Below are positions 45,201 through 57,845 of a stretch of 64,000 bases of DNA, piece by piece. The position numbers were made by a program, and so were the translations under genes. Within the stretch, counting starts at the first letter, position 1; each line of letters opens with the position of its first letter. The stretch lies in the NCBI GenBank assembly GCA_050084515.1, contig CM114274.1:20956001-21020000 (forward strand), read 5' to 3'. Origin of the DNA: Blasia pusilla. Lineage: Eukaryota; Marchantiophyta; Marchantiopsida; Blasiales. The notes beneath the pieces were generated by a model. That model saw only the letters and a program-made list of their open reading frames with translations, was not told the origin of the DNA and ran no database searches.

Positions 45201-46016
45201 GTGACATATAGCGTCGTGGGTGCCGCCTACTATAAATACACGTAATCTCCAGGATGAAACCTCCTAATCCCTGGATGATAACCTCCTCCATGAATGGTCA
45301 CATACCTCAATGTATCTCTATATATGTTGGGCAAGAGCTAAGTTCTCAAAGGCCATAGGCATAACTCTACGAAAAACCTCCGCCCTCTGAGAACATGCTT
45401 GTACCCACACATCTGGATCATCAAGATCTAACACCTCCACCATGTCACGTCGAATCGCTGTAGGTAAATCTGGCTCTCTCCCAAAGAGCAAAAAGTACGG
45501 TGAAAATGACGCCAAGGATGCTTGCCGACTAAAGCGATAACCCATAGCCAACCATGGCAATCAGAGGTCCCACTCCCCTCAATCGCCCCCACTTTGCAAG
45601 CCATACTTGCGCAATCCTCTCTTCACCGTCTGTACCACTCTCTCTGCCAACCCATCCGCCTCAGGATGATCTCTGGACGTGGTGGGGTGATCTATCAACG
45701 CCTGATCACACAAGGCCTGAAACTCTCCCCTGAACTCGGTACCTTGGTGAGTCAACACCTCCGCCAGTGCACCAAAGTGACTAAGCACACGATCTAGAAA
45801 CGCATAAGCTGTTCCCTCGCTCACCTTCTTTGGTAGTGCCACAAACTCTATCCACTTGGAGAAATGCTCCACCATGACCAACACGTATCTATGATGACGC
45901 CCCGCCAATGGCAAAGGTCCCGCAAAGTCTAACCGATAACCTAAACCCATAATCGATAAAGGATGTAACTCTGGAGTGGGAGCATTGAAGGATGCTCGCG
46001 CTCTGTCACATACCAT
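45201..46016 (-). pseudogene. Copy D integrase core
   Basis: After the deletion junction the frame runs MVCDRARASFNAPTPELHPL, LDFAGPLPLAGRHHRYVLVM, VLTHQGTEF (Asp changed to His), and HPEADGLAERVVQTVKRGL. A second frame has LPWLAMGYRFSRQASLASFS and RREVFRRVMPMAFENLALAQ-like sequence. In the tail two consecutive TAG codons at about 45230 replace the Gln-Gln found in copy E. Integration function is lost. Confidence 0.85.
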
Positions 46017-46021
46017 ACATC

Positions 46022-47851
46022 CATCCCAAGAAGTCCAAGGGCGTCTCTCCCAATCACCCCTAGTATGTCGATGTCCTCAGGTCTCGCCCCCAACCACTAC
46101 CTCAACCGTCTAGGTAGGCATGGGGCTCACCAACGCAACTTTTGTGATCTGTCGCATCCTCAAACGACCTTGCTCAGCTACTCCTAAGCTAAAAATCTAT
46201 ATCAAGCAGTTTAGGTCCATCGCCTCATCCAAGACATGACATCGTGATGTCTTTGATAGTGTCACGTCCTTTAGGATAGATCGGTGAGATCTAGTAGAGC
46301 GTCTTCAAGAGTAGTGGAGGACAGGCCTAGGAGGTCGGGGATGACGTGTTGAGGCCTCGGGAAACCTGAGAGAGCAGGTTTCCCCCTCGCTTTGGCTCAT
46401 TTGGAGCCATATTGAGAAACTTACTATTTTAAGTAAGTACTATTTTGAGTATGTGATCGATTTTCTATTTTTGTTAAGTGGCCCTTGACCTCCTACATCA
46501 GGTCAAGAGCCAAAGAGGTGAATTGGGAGAATAGGTTACCATGGAGAGAGCTTGGGAGAGGGGAGGGGTATATATCCCAAGGAGAGAGAGCTTGAGAGCT
46601 TATTCTCTCTTTGTTGAACCTCTTGGCATGAGGCGGCGGAGCTATGGTCCCTTGCCTTGTGAGTGTAACCCAAGCCTCTCATTAGGAGAGTGGATTTGGT
46701 TTGATATGAGAGAGAGTGCACACCTTTGAAAGCTATGGTGTGAGATTGTGTAGAGAGAGATTGGATCTTACTTAATTGGAGATATTTTGGTACTTTTTGT
46801 TTCGTTGTTTGGATGCCATAAGTTAGCATGGGATCGTGCGTGTTTGTGTGTGTATTCAGTGATAGCAATGTACGTTGTGTAGCGATGTGTAACGATGTGT
46901 ATGCGCAAGATAATAGTGACGGTAATACCATCACTCCTGTGGGGAATCCCATCGCTCGCTCTCGCTCATCGGCATTGGGCTCCACCAACCTCTGTACCTT
47001 GTCATCCCAAACCAAGCCAAGTCCGACCTCTTTGAATGCATAAGAAGCGGGAAAACTCATAATGTGGGAAAGGCTGCTCGTGGCATACGGATCTTGTTGA
47101 CCATATTCAATGGCCGTCCATCATCGTGCCTCACTGCCTGTGATCGATGGCCCGGATCCAATATAGAATCCCCCAACAAATCGAAGGGACGCTACACTCT
47201 CGCATAAGCCCTCCGCAACACCTCATGTGGTACCAAGTTGGTCCATCAAAGATGCGGGCGGTGTGCTCTAGAACCTACATTCGCCGCTTGTAAAAACACT
47301 GCCGAGCTGATCCATGGGCGTTCCTGATGTGCACTCGTCACCACGCGGGACCTCGAATCGCCCAAAATCGGCACATTCTCCAAGATGTATGATGGAGAAC
47401 AAGGCTGATGCTCATGTAAATATCACAAGATGCGCATCATCTCCCAAAACAACCTAGACCAAGTGTTAGCTAACCCGCTACCTCGTCCAATACTCGATTG
47501 GCCCAGACACGGCCAACCAGAAATGACCAAGTCTATGGTCACTACCCGCTCCAAGTCCTCCGCCCCCAACAATGAAATGTCTCTCGGTAGGGAACTCTAG
47601 AAACCCTGAATGGCGGACGTAGACAACATGTCTGGAAAACGAAGGCGTAATAGCGCCACATGGTGAAGTGAAGCGCGCCCCACAACATCATCAATCTCCA
47701 CATACCAGTACTGCTCCACGCGCACTCCAGCGTGCAAAACAACAGCTAACCCAGTGTTGATCCCTCCAAAGAGATCCAACATCCGAATACCGTCCTTTGG
47801 GATGCACCACATAATTTGGATGGTGTCCAAATGGATCATAGCACCACTCAT
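46022..47851 (-). pseudogene. Copy D DNA methyltransferase domain, split by a solo LTR
   Basis: Motif I GIRMLDLFGGINTGLAVVL has DLFGG at 47777-47763. YWYVEIDD follows. Motif IV reads DLVISGWPCLGQS near 47510, with Pro-Cys intact. Then WSRLFWEMMRIL, motif VI YILENVPILGD near 47390-47360, GSRAHRP, and after the solo LTR the end of the domain (RCHVLDEAMDLNCLI near 46230). The plus-oriented solo LTR at 46260-46912 separates motif IX (ERERAMGFPTGV) from motif X. Downstream of 46022 the RT is deleted and integrase follows. Frameshifts and stops are present. Confidence 0.85.
46260..46912 (+). repeat. Solo LTR inserted in copy D methyltransferase
   Basis: Termini TGTCACGTC and ...GCGCAAGATA (from ...TGACA). 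The target duplication ATAGT is visible at 46256-46260 and 46913-46917, one T being shared with the first LTR base. It has a TATA-like gtatatatcc at 46568. It provides the complete X-Y reference: X 46260-46775 and Y 46776-46912. It is the same subfamily as the copy C and E repeats. Confidence 0.82.
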
Positions 47852-48405
47852 GCCTACTTGGGGTTCCTATGACCCGTCACACTCTAGTGTAAACGTCTCG
47901 CCCCACGTGGTCTGCACATGCTTAGTGGCTAAGCGTTGAAGCTCCTCGGTCGAGCCCCAAAGCGACACCTCTCCTCCACAGACTGATGCGGCTACCATGA
48001 GACTCCTCTCCATAGAAATGTCAAGAACGGGAGTATCCCTACAAAGACATGTCCCTCAATCAAATCACTAGGCCAAGTGATGGCACTGCTAAATGCTACT
48101 AAGGTCGCCATCTCTCTTGGTCGTCGCTCGATCACTGCACATGTGAATCAAACGAGTAGTGAGCTAAGGCGCCTATCACCTGACTCCCATCCTGGTCTGT
48201 AGGATGCTGACTCCTCCTAGTAATCGAGGGAAAACCCCATCGGATATAATACTGTTCCACCAACCAAGACGTCGTAGGACTCTGCATCAGTCACTATCGC
48301 CTTGGCTCGTATCATAGACTCATATGTAGGATGTCGCGGGAAAATCCTCACCACGACCTCCTGTCGGATGATATACTATGTGGTACTCACTCCATCCAAT
48401 GATGT

Positions 48406-49180
48406 CTATATTTGGAATGGACAACGCTCCACATCGGCTCTCCTCAAGCCCACTCCTCTGAATGACGCTTTCCCCAACATCAGGGGTTGCGCTCCTGAAT
48501 CCAACAAAATGCGCTGCGGACTAAAAGCTCTACTTCCGGGACTCACCAACTGGAAGACCTCTCCCCAATTATCCAGCAACCCAACACCAAGAGAAGCCAT
48601 GGCACCCTCTATCGCAGGTCTAGCGGGCATCTCCGCCATCCTAGCAGTTGCAGCCTGCCATGAATCTGACGTGGACGGCTCGAGCATCCGCTCCAAGGGC
48701 AAGTCCATCACCTCCTCTGCAATCACCTATGAACGTGATGCAGGAACTCCAACTCCACGCTCACATTGCGTAGTGGCCAGCCAAAATACCTCGGCGGGCG
48801 TACCTCCCAACGTCATAACATCGGAAGTAGAAAATAAAGGAGCGCGGTACACAACGGTGCCCACCTCCAACAATGTGCTCGACACATGCCCCTCATGAGC
48901 ATCAGCAATAGGAGTCGTTGCACTTGCTTCTCCCATTGCCCTCCATGCCTACATACCAACAACATCACCAACTCTCCAGGAACTCTAATCATGACCCATC
49001 GATGGGGTCCTCATCGCCTTGGACAACGCAAAAGACTGAGGAAGCCCGGTCTGTTTTCTGGCTTCCCTCTGCTGCTGATCCAACTTTTTGGCTGCTCCAC
49101 ACGTCACAACTACGGCGGCTTCCATCTAGGCAACCCCGCATATCCAACTAGGATCCTCCATATCTCCGGCTGCTCCATAT
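48406..49180 (-). pseudogene. Copy D aspartic protease region
   Basis: The frame ending at 48406 carries RILLDSGAQPLMLGKASFRG with Asp-Ser-Gly at 48500-48492, a good retropepsin site. Upstream is a linker region (LDQQQREARKQTGLPQSFAL, then TPAEVFWLATTQCERG) with stops at two places. Equivalent to 12756-12052 in copy A. Confidence 0.8.
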
Positions 49181-49214
49181 GATGTCGATGCCATAGATCC
49201 GGCATCGGGTAACC

Positions 49215-50723
49215 TCAATGCCATAGCGGTAATCTGCTCCTGTAACTGCTGTATCTCAGCAGCCATCCCAACCTCATGCCCGGCGTCTCCTTAGACGTGT
49301 CTAGGTGGTGGGACTCTACCTCCTCCACGGGCACCTCCACCACCCTGTTGGGCAACTCCAGTTCCTCATCCCCCAACGGGACCACCTGGTGCACGATCTC
49401 TAGGCCCACCTGGACCGGCAACTCGCTCTGGTGCCCTCTCTGGCCCTCGGTCCAAACGTAACTCAGGATGTAAACTGAAACATCCGGCGCATGTGTGACC
49501 ATACCTTTGACAATAGTCACATTGATAACCTCTTGGTGCAGCACCATCTCCTCCGCCATGCTGAGGCACACCTCCATAACACTGACGAGTGCAATAACGC
49601 TGATGATTGACTCCACCACATGACCAACAAGTAATCATAGGCGGCTGGTGTTGAGCCGCATATGAAGGCGCAGGTCTGTGTGGCACAACCTCCAAGTATC
49701 CTCCCTGAGCTCGTGGTGCCACAGTCGAACTATTTGGGAGTCCACGTTGTTGCACTTGTAGTGTAGACAATCGTGACTGCTCTCGCCCAAAACCCATGGT
49801 GGCTACGCCTTCCTCCACCATGTTGCGCTCAAGATTCTTGGCGGTCCTAAGAAAATCTCTCAACGTAGGGGAGGTGTCAATAAGAAGCACCCCTTCCCGC
49901 ACTCGTGTCCACAGGGTCCGGTCCAGCATCGCGTACCATGACTTGATAGCCTCAGCCTCTATCACCCCTTGAGTGACGTTGATGAACCTGCACAAGCGAG
50001 TGTAAGCCTCACCCAAACTCTCACCCAGGTGCCTGTAGAAGTCATGGATGCTCCGCAACTTCTCCGTCCGTACACCCTAGAAGCTTGCCCTCGACTCAGC
50101 GAAGAACTCAACCACGGGGTTGAACCTGGGACAAACCGACTAGACGGTGCAATTGCTCTAGTGTGAGTGATCCTTCCTAAAACATCACTAGTGGAAGAGG
50201 AAGTAGCCTCTTCTTACTCCTCCTCCTCATCTGGGAATGGCTCCGTCCATGACACATAGTGTGGATCATAGTAGAGTCGCCATGCCTCAATCTCCTAGGC
50301 ATATCTGTGGGAGAACTCATGGTAATCATCCATGGGCGCCCCCTCTAAATGCTGGAACATACCGTTCCATCGTGTAAACGGGTTGAACTCTCTAGAGTTT
50401 CTAGCCCGCTGTGAGTCACACCAACTCCTAAACTCCGCAATGAAATCATGTAGCTCTATAGTGCCTACAGCACCCAAAAACCTTCACGGTCCTCTACCCC
50501 GGTCGTCCATCTCGTACGCCTAGCTGGTAGGACCACTGAATGTGTATGGTGGATCACTAACACACTCCTCTACATGCTCCCCCTCTTCTGAAGATGACAT
50601 AGAAGGAGATCGAGTAGGTCTCTCACATGGAGACCCTCAAAACCTCGCACCACTCCGGGTAAATCCTCTAGAGCTACTCTCAGGTCCACTAACTCGCCTC
50701 TCAAAATCCTGAAAGGATGCCAT
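49215..50723 (-). pseudogene. Copy D gag with two intact zinc knuckles
   Basis: The start MASFQDFERR at 50723 is followed by an acidic region, AVGTIELHDFIAEFRSWCD, RNSREFNPFTRWNGMFQHLEG and MDDYHEF. After a frameshift come FYRHLGESLGEAYTRLCRF and NLERNMVEEG. The nucleocapsid has CWSCGGVNHQRYC and CDYCQRYGHTCAGC, both full CCHC. An Arg/Pro/Gly-rich tail follows (RAPERVAGPGGPRDRAPGG). Confidence 0.87.
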
Positions 50724-51738
50724 GATGGCCCTCATGCCCCTCTCACACGATCATTCTCAATCTCGCGAGGAATCCCTCAATCACTCAAACTAAACATGCA
50801 GCACTCAATCTACACTCTTTCACTAAGATGTGTGATCTACGGCAACAAGCAGCGTGGTGCGGCAAATCAATGATCTATCGTCTCATCGACAAACCATCCT
50901 CAACTTTGGACATCCCACACAGGTCTACGTCCCCTAAACCCATACATCATTGATGCTCCTAGCATGAGCACAAAACCCAATATCCCAAATAACTCCCCAA
51001 TACTCGGAAATCCCTCACACATGCAGGGTAAAGACCAAAATGGATAACCTGACAATAATGTCGATGTCCCTGCTCGGCAACTGCAAATCTCGACCCCAAC
51101 TTGGTCGTGAAGACAACTCCTCCAATCAACGAGTCATACTCCTCTCAAACTGACACTGCTCAAACCTCCTCGATGTGCGGTGCAGGCACAACGGTCGAGT
51201 GCGGTACAGGCGGCACGGAACGGCTACAAACGGCATGGCACTCGGGAATGGGGTGCGGAACTTGGCAGCATGCCCTCCTCAATCAACAATTCACATGCTC
51301 TGCTCCTTAATGAAGGAGTGGCTCCGCGATCGAGATGGTGTGGTGCGGCCACGAGCGGCACGACGCGGAAATCGGCAACGCGTTGCGGCTACGGGTGTCA
51401 TCGCACGATACTCGATCGTTGTTGAGCGGCTACCAATCACAACATAGCAGCATGAAATGAAAACTCAAACACCATAAGCCGATGTCACGTGACATCATTG
51501 GTTGATGACAAAATTGCGATGACGGTGGCGGCCAAACCAAAGTACATGGTGGCGGTGCAAATCAGAGATTCAACGATGGTGGTGGAAGACCCTCCACTCC
51601 GTAATGGCGGAAATGGCAACCAAGGATGGACAACCGCCAAACGCGGCTCTAAGTAGCGCTAGGCAGCGCCCAACGGTGGATAGTAGATGGTGGACCATTG
51701 ACAATGACGGTTGACCCTTGATGGTGACGGTTGACTCT
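50724..51738 (-). other. Copy D leader, truncated
   Basis: Aligned with the copy C leader (26.3-27.3 kb). GC-rich and non-coding. Homology ends at about 51738, without reaching a terminal repeat, so the 5' end of D is missing. Confidence 0.6.
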
Positions 51739-52240
51739 GATACCCATAATTTTGTAATTTTGGAGATTTACACCTTTTGATTCAAGGAATGAAGACTCTA
51801 TGAAGTAAAGCTTGTATATATAGGATTGTTTTAGATATTATGTTTGTGTATTGGAAGAATGAGTAGTATTGAAGTGGATCACGAAGCTCCTAGGCCAAGG
51901 CAGAGAGGTGGAAAATCAAGGACTTACCTTAGAGGAGAGGGAAATGCGGTAACAAAGTCTAAAGACTCAGAGCAAAGCTTGGAAAAGACAACAAAGCCTT
52001 ATTAAGAACCTGTTTATGAAGTGCTTCGCTCTTGAAAGAAGCTCGGTATGACGGCTTGTAAGCCAATTTCTACACCGTTGGACGAGAGTATGAAGCTAAG
52101 ACTGGATAAAGGAGAGTTGCTTGTAGATTCTAATATGTATAGGCGCATGTTGGGTGTCTTTGTAGTAGTGAAATCCTTATCTCGGCGATCAGATTGAGAA
52201 GGTCTGCTTACGTCTTTACCATCTCTTTAAATCAATAGAC
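51739..52240. other. Unassigned non-coding region
   Basis: Between the end of copy D and the CACTA-like region. I see no gene, repeat or element boundary apart from the break with D homology. Confidence 0.4.
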
Positions 52241-54900
52241 TCTAGATCGAGTCACCTAAGCTAGCTAACACAGAATGTAGACATCCGAGTTGAACGCGAG
52301 CAACTTGGTAGAGAACAACTATGATCAAATCCACTTGGGCAATCAGATATACTCCATCAAGCGTGTATTTCAAGAGCACGCATGGAGCCAACATCAAAAT
52401 AGCTGTAGCAATGGAGCTGCCCATCCAGCTATCAATTTGACAGAACCGAGGAGCCAAGATCGCAATAGATACAACAACAAAGTTGCCCACCTAGCTACCA
52501 ATGTGACTTTTCTTGAAAACGTTGGCCTAGCTAGAGATTGATTCAAGCTCTACTCCTTCTTTCTTGCATGCAACAGTATTTGATTTTGGGCCCTACACAT
52601 AATACAACATCCCAAAACATTGTTAGGGTCCATCGACAAGCTCCAATTGACCAAACATTCTCTCTCCAAGTAGGTATAAGGATATCAACAATCATGAGTG
52701 CATTTGTACAATAAGAGAATGCGAAGGAAACTTACACCAAGTCTATCTAGACCTACACGGCCTGAATGATTTAAATTTTGGACTTTTGACCTTGCTCGAA
52801 CTATCTTTTTAGCTTTCACTTTACCCTCATCGAAAAGCCAATAATCTACCAATCTTCCCCATAAAGCCTCATTTGTGTCTGGATGGGGTGAGACACCATG
52901 ATGAGCCCCATAGTTGATCCAATTATTCTTGAAAATAGATCACTCTGACTTCAAAATTGAGCAATCTTATTTCTTAAGAACTCAAGGGAGAGAGGTGTAC
53001 GCCTCAAGGACATGATTTTGTACAGCTCCCATACTTATAGCATTATGGTTACTAAGCTCGACGCAAGACAAGTCCAAGTATCTCATTGACCATACCTTTA
53101 GCTCATTCAACCAAGGTTCATAACCTGGAACCTTTGTGGAAGGATGGCGATTGGGCATCAACTTACACCTAGGCTTGAGATTTTGCTCCTTACAAGCAGA
53201 TACATCTCGTGCCCACAAGTCACGCTTGGTTCTACTTTGCTATTCTCGTATTGCCATTGGATTCCAGAGGAAACAATCGCAATTTAGATTAGTACTTGCT
53301 AATTCAAGTTAATAACAAACAAAATGTACAATATTGGAACTCTAAGAACCCATAACTATTACAATATATTACCTGCAAAAGTACCACTAGGGATGGTTGT
53401 AGCCTTTGTAGGACTTGGCGTAGTACAAGATTGTGTTCTACTAGGAAACCTTGGGCACCTTTCATCCTCTACGCTTGTAGTCTGTGCATGCTTTGGTGAA
53501 CAAGATGGATGTGGGAATGATACCATGCACTACAAGAGACCATGGATATAAGTAGCATAATATACAAACTCATACGTAACCTTCTCATACTATAGTGCAT
53601 AAGTGAAAGGTTCACACGTATCCAAGATGGTTGTTGAGTTATATGAGCATTTGTCGGCCATGCTTGCTGAGGTTGAGCATTTATAGGCCAGGTTTGTTGG
53701 TTCCCATATGGTAATGGTGATTGCATCACCATAGGAAGCCACCAAGGAATTCCACTTTGAGATCAAGGTGGAGGAGGGAATGTTCCTGTATGTGGGGTGG
53801 CTTGTGATGTAGAACCTTCTTATCCCTGCAATTGCAAAGATGGAATCTTAATCATTTGTTTCTTGTGCAGCGATATGATCAGAGAAACAAAAAATCTTCC
53901 AACAAAGAGATGAATGGCTCCTTGAAATAGTGGGATATGTACCCTGTGTAGTGGAGTTGAATTCTTTTGACCATGTTGTCGTTGTTGCGTTTATGGTCTT
54001 GGGGGGTCAGAGCTCTCTCCCTTTGCTATACCCTACACAACATTCCATAATCACAAAAAATTAACAAGCAAATTCAAATCCGCAATCTTCAAATAGAATA
54101 GTTTATTTCAAGAGTTGGTTGGAATCCAATTACCCTCCCATCCTCTAGCCATGCCTCATTGTCATCATCATTGGAGGCGTAATGTCCCATCCGAGCAACA
54201 AAGGAACTGTCTTGTACTTTTTCTTTGCCCGCCAATCTTGAGTTGCGCCTTGGGAGGATAATAGAATCCCAAGAGCGCGCTGCCTTCTTCCTCTTGTAAA
54301 CTATTGGCACCTTAAACCTTACAAAAAAGATAAGTAAGAGCAAGGGGCCTGAAACTTGCAATACACCAACTAAAATGCAATAGCGTTTCATCTTTCCATC
54401 AATATCCACAACAAGCCCTACATGTACATGTCTAAACTTAATGGGCAAATAATGGTTATAGTGTCTTACCAATGTGTCAATCCAGCAAACAAGAGTGCTT
54501 CTCTTGCCTTTCTCTCCCTCACATTACGAGCTCGTTGTTCCTCACAAGGGTTTGGATCAGACCTTCGACTCGGGAAATTATTAACCTCTAGATTTGGTGT
54601 CGTATTAGCTGATGTGTAAACATGTTCTCCACTAATGTGAGGGGAGGACTCACGTGCACACTTTCCCTTGCTGAATTCATCTTCAAATCCACCCCCCCAT
54701 TAGGTGAACTCGGGAGTAGTTCCCGGAACCCATCTTTTAAATTGTTGTAATGTCCGATTATATTTCCCTTCCTGCATCACAAAGGCCTTGAGTGCAGATC
54801 ATAGCATCTAGAGACCGTCAATCTCCAAGATCCTTGCACTTCATGATACCACTCATACTGCCACCACCTCCTCTCCCACTTGGAAAAATAGCTTTGATAT
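52241..54900 (-). pseudogene. Possible second ORF region of a CACTA element
   Basis: Downstream of the transposase relic on the same strand are scattered frames. At 54472-54089 is YNHYLPIKFRHVHVGLVVD then SWDSIILPRRNSRLAGKEK. At 53732-53469 is a Gln/Pro-rich segment, and at 53218-52982 a Lys/Arg-containing one. CACTA elements usually have a second, less conserved ORF beside the transposase. I cannot assign a domain, and this could instead be other decayed sequence. Confidence 0.3.
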
Positions 54901-55079
54901 CTTAACAATCTAAGCCACAATGCCTATCAACACGAAACAAAACAAACCTGCAAAGGATCTTCAAAGGAGGCACTTATACAATGAATATCAAAGAATCAAA
55001 TATGCACATGGTAAATTCCCCATGGTCAAATAACACCAGAGATGCAAGAATCCATTACTCAATGGGCCATAGTTTGGTC

Positions 55080-56525
55080 CCTTGCAAACCAAATAGTTTA
55101 CTCCTAATTCCCTTCATCCTCCTCTGAATCTAGATCCTCAACGATAATTTCAAGCTCATCTGAAACATGGATAATAGAGACATGTTGAACATCTGCTCGA
55201 GCTGCAATAAGCTCAGATTATGTTAACTCCCTTGATCCAAGAGCATTGGTTACTTGTAACCCTCCAAGCTCTCATAGAGGCATCTGGAGACTAGGAATGC
55301 CACTCAATGGTATATCCCATGCTCTTTTATTATTGCCAAAACAAACTTGACGAGATCTAGCTTCCTTCTTTAAGACTACTCTCCACCCATCATCCTCATG
55401 GCAGTCCCCATAAAATACCTGCTCAACTTGGGATGGAAACACAAATGGCTAGTGGTTAAGAGGGTCACATGATTTCAAGTTAGCAAGAATGAATCCTTCC
55501 TTATCCATCTTCATCAAGAATTTCTTCCTCCCCAATTTGTACTCACCCACCTCCCTCTCATCAATATAATAGGTTGATCCACAGGGCCATAATACAAAGC
55601 AAGTATCTCTACCAATACCCCGACGTATGAATATGCATAATTTTGAACACTTTTGGAATCATCAACAAATATGGCCACGATTCCCCTGTCATAAGTAGAG
55701 AAAGTACTAACACCCTGCGGTCCCTCTACCCTATAGTGATTTCCATAAGATTTCATACTTTTGAAAGCACCTTTGGATGTGGAGGGATTGACAAGGCATG
55801 CACTTGAGTGTCCATCACTCCTAATCCATCTAACTGATCTTGGGTAACAACAACCCATATCCATTGAGCAAAAGGTATATCAATAGATTTTGCTTCATAT
55901 TTCATGTTCATCAATGTACAATAACATGCATTGTCACCCACTCTGTTCTGCTAACTTTCCTCCAATACATTCTTAAGATAAGAGTCAAAGCATATTCCCT
56001 TTGTATTATAAAAGACTTGAGAATAATTAACTTGATCCATTCAACCATGGCCTCAGTATTATGTAAGACATAGTCATGTGCTAAGTTCAGCATCTCCGAT
56101 GATAATCGAATAGGAACTCTTGCTCCCTCAAGCTCTTCACCAACCACTCCATCATCCTCTTCAGCATCCCAGACTCGGATCCTAACATCCTCAAACCGTC
56201 TCATATACTCTATTACAAAACCTAGTGCCTCATCCTTAATGTAACCTTCAGCCATACACCCCTCAAGGCGAGCCATAGATCTCACATACTTTTTCATGTA
56301 CCCCATATACCGTTCCATAGGATACATCCATCGACAAGCTACTGGCCCACATATGTCTAACTCTTCAACAACATGGGACAAAAGATGTGTGAAATGGAAA
56401 TATCCTTCCAATGTAGAAATTAATTTAGTATGCATACATGGATAAATAACAAAAATCCAATGGAAGTAAAAGATGGATTCATTACGCTCTATCATTGAAT
56501 AATAGATCATAATTATGTTTATCAT
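55080..56525 (-). pseudogene. CACTA (En/Spm) TNP2-type transposase C-terminal part
   Basis: The minus frame at 56525-55911 holds VVEELDICGPVACRWMYPME followed by RYMGYMKKYVRSMARLEGCM and AEGYIKDEALGF, the DUF4218 region found C-terminal in plant CACTA transposases. The 55864-55514 frame has YSYVGVLVEILALYYG and ILMRGRWV, a DUF4216 region. Out-of-frame sequence at 55470-55300 continues with PFVFPSQVEQVFY, and the acidic end DSEEDEGN stops near 55082. The catalytic N-terminal half is not found, and LINE sequence lies upstream. It is a relic. The DUF4216/DUF4218 pair is a plant hallmark. Confidence 0.8.
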
Positions 56526-56889
56526 TTGGCAATATTTTCATTAAATAATCAACAAAGATTTATGATAAAATTAAGATGTATGATAAATAAGAATCTGATA
56601 AATCATCTTGTGACTTAAATGGGGAAGTTATGATGTATAAATGATATTGATATGTGCTACTCAAATAGTGTTGAAAATGTATTTTTATTGTTGTATATCT
56701 AAAATCATTTTGAATGCAAACACATCATCATTTATATTCTTATTTTTGTAAAAATCCACATAATAAGTATAAATAGTAAATGATAAATGGTAAATAGATC
56801 AAGCCCGTGGGACCCAAAGGGTCAAAAAGCTGAAAAACACATTACAAGTCATTCATTCACTGACTTGAAAAAAGATCCTAAAAACCTTC

Positions 56890-57845
56890 TCCTAGTTATT
56901 GCCTTGAGTAATGAATATTGACATCCTTGATATAACAATCTAAATCATAAGACACTAGATGTAGTAAAGAATAGAAATTCTCCACTTCTATTTTATGAGC
57001 TAGTCTTATCTCTTCATCCCTTGGACATGTAATAAACACATGCTCTTCATCCTCAATACTCTCTCCGTCATATAACTTACAAATTCGTTCACTTCTATCA
57101 AGATTAAGCCATTATCCTTCCTCAATTCCTAGCCTATGAGACCCACTTCGATGTCGTGCAATAGTATGACATAAGAACGTGGAGATCCCGCAAGTAGGTA
57201 TCCTTGTTCACAATATACAAGCATAGGATTAACATGAAGTTGATAAAGCTCCATTTTGGTGCCCGCACTGCTCCAAATGATGTTGAGAAATTGCTTTTGT
57301 AGATGTTCGCGGAGTGCCATGGATTTCAAGTCCCAATCCCGTTTCGCCACCTTCCACTTTGAAGACCAAGTCGCCACATCCGCAATCCACCCTATGGAAC
57401 GTGTGGCTCGCAAAGCTTGATGAGGGAGGCGATAAACATCAAAAGATCTCACCCTTGCGATATAAGTGATGGTCAAGTAGAGAGCTTCACCCTCTAGAGG
57501 AAGACAACCTGTTTCCGCAAGAAGAATAGCATAAGGAGTTTGGTTTCTTACACCCCATTCTTCTTGTAGAAAGATCTTTTGCACCCTCTCCATGCGCTCC
57601 CAACCTGTCTTCTTACAACTAGGGCCCCAAATTTGGGTCCCATATAAAACCACCTGCAACACTAAGCTCCTAACTAAGAACTTCCTAAGACCCCAAGACA
57701 CAAGATGAGCTCTTCTATATCGATTCGGAAAATGAATATAGAGCTTTGTAAGCAGCTTCTACTCTCTTTTGCACGCAAAGTGCCCAACTATAGTTGCAAT
57801 CAGCCATACTTACGCCAAAAGCATGCCCACCAACCCCCAATCCAC
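56890..57845 (-). mobile_element. LINE 3' fragment (second LINE family)
   Basis: Minus-strand translation: CVQKRVEAAYKALYSF, then RYRRAHLVSWGLRKFLVRSL and VLQVVLYGTQIWGP (the LLYG-E-W signature after the RT domain), then RVQKIFLQEEWGVRNQTPYA and ILLAETGCLPLEGEALYL. The zf-RVT-like region is ICKLYDGESIEDEEHVFITCP near 57080-57020. RT proper is missing, cut at 57845 where a plus-strand LINE begins. Distinct in sequence from the other LINE copies in the window. Confidence 0.8.

Larger units (their letters stand above)
44056..51738 (-). mobile_element. Ty3/gypsy copy D with methyltransferase and PHD finger (RT/RNase H deleted, 5' truncated)
   Basis: Minus-strand order from 51738: leader, gag, PR, methyltransferase (interrupted by a plus-oriented solo LTR), deletion junction at 46018, integrase, PHD finger, purine tract, block Y, and the full X-Y repeat. 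The 5' X block is not found. The leader stops at 51738 where unrelated sequence begins. Close relative of copies C and E. Confidence 0.85.

Noticed and set aside
51101-51450. Overlapping Ala/Arg-rich ORFs on the plus strand
   Set aside because: They fall in the GC-rich leader of copy D, have no domain, and correspond to non-coding leader in copy C.
53528-53539. CACTACAAGAGA, resembling a CACTA terminal inverted repeat
   Set aside because: No matching inverted copy or 3-bp target duplication found on the other side of the transposase relic, and it lies inside the region that could be the second ORF.
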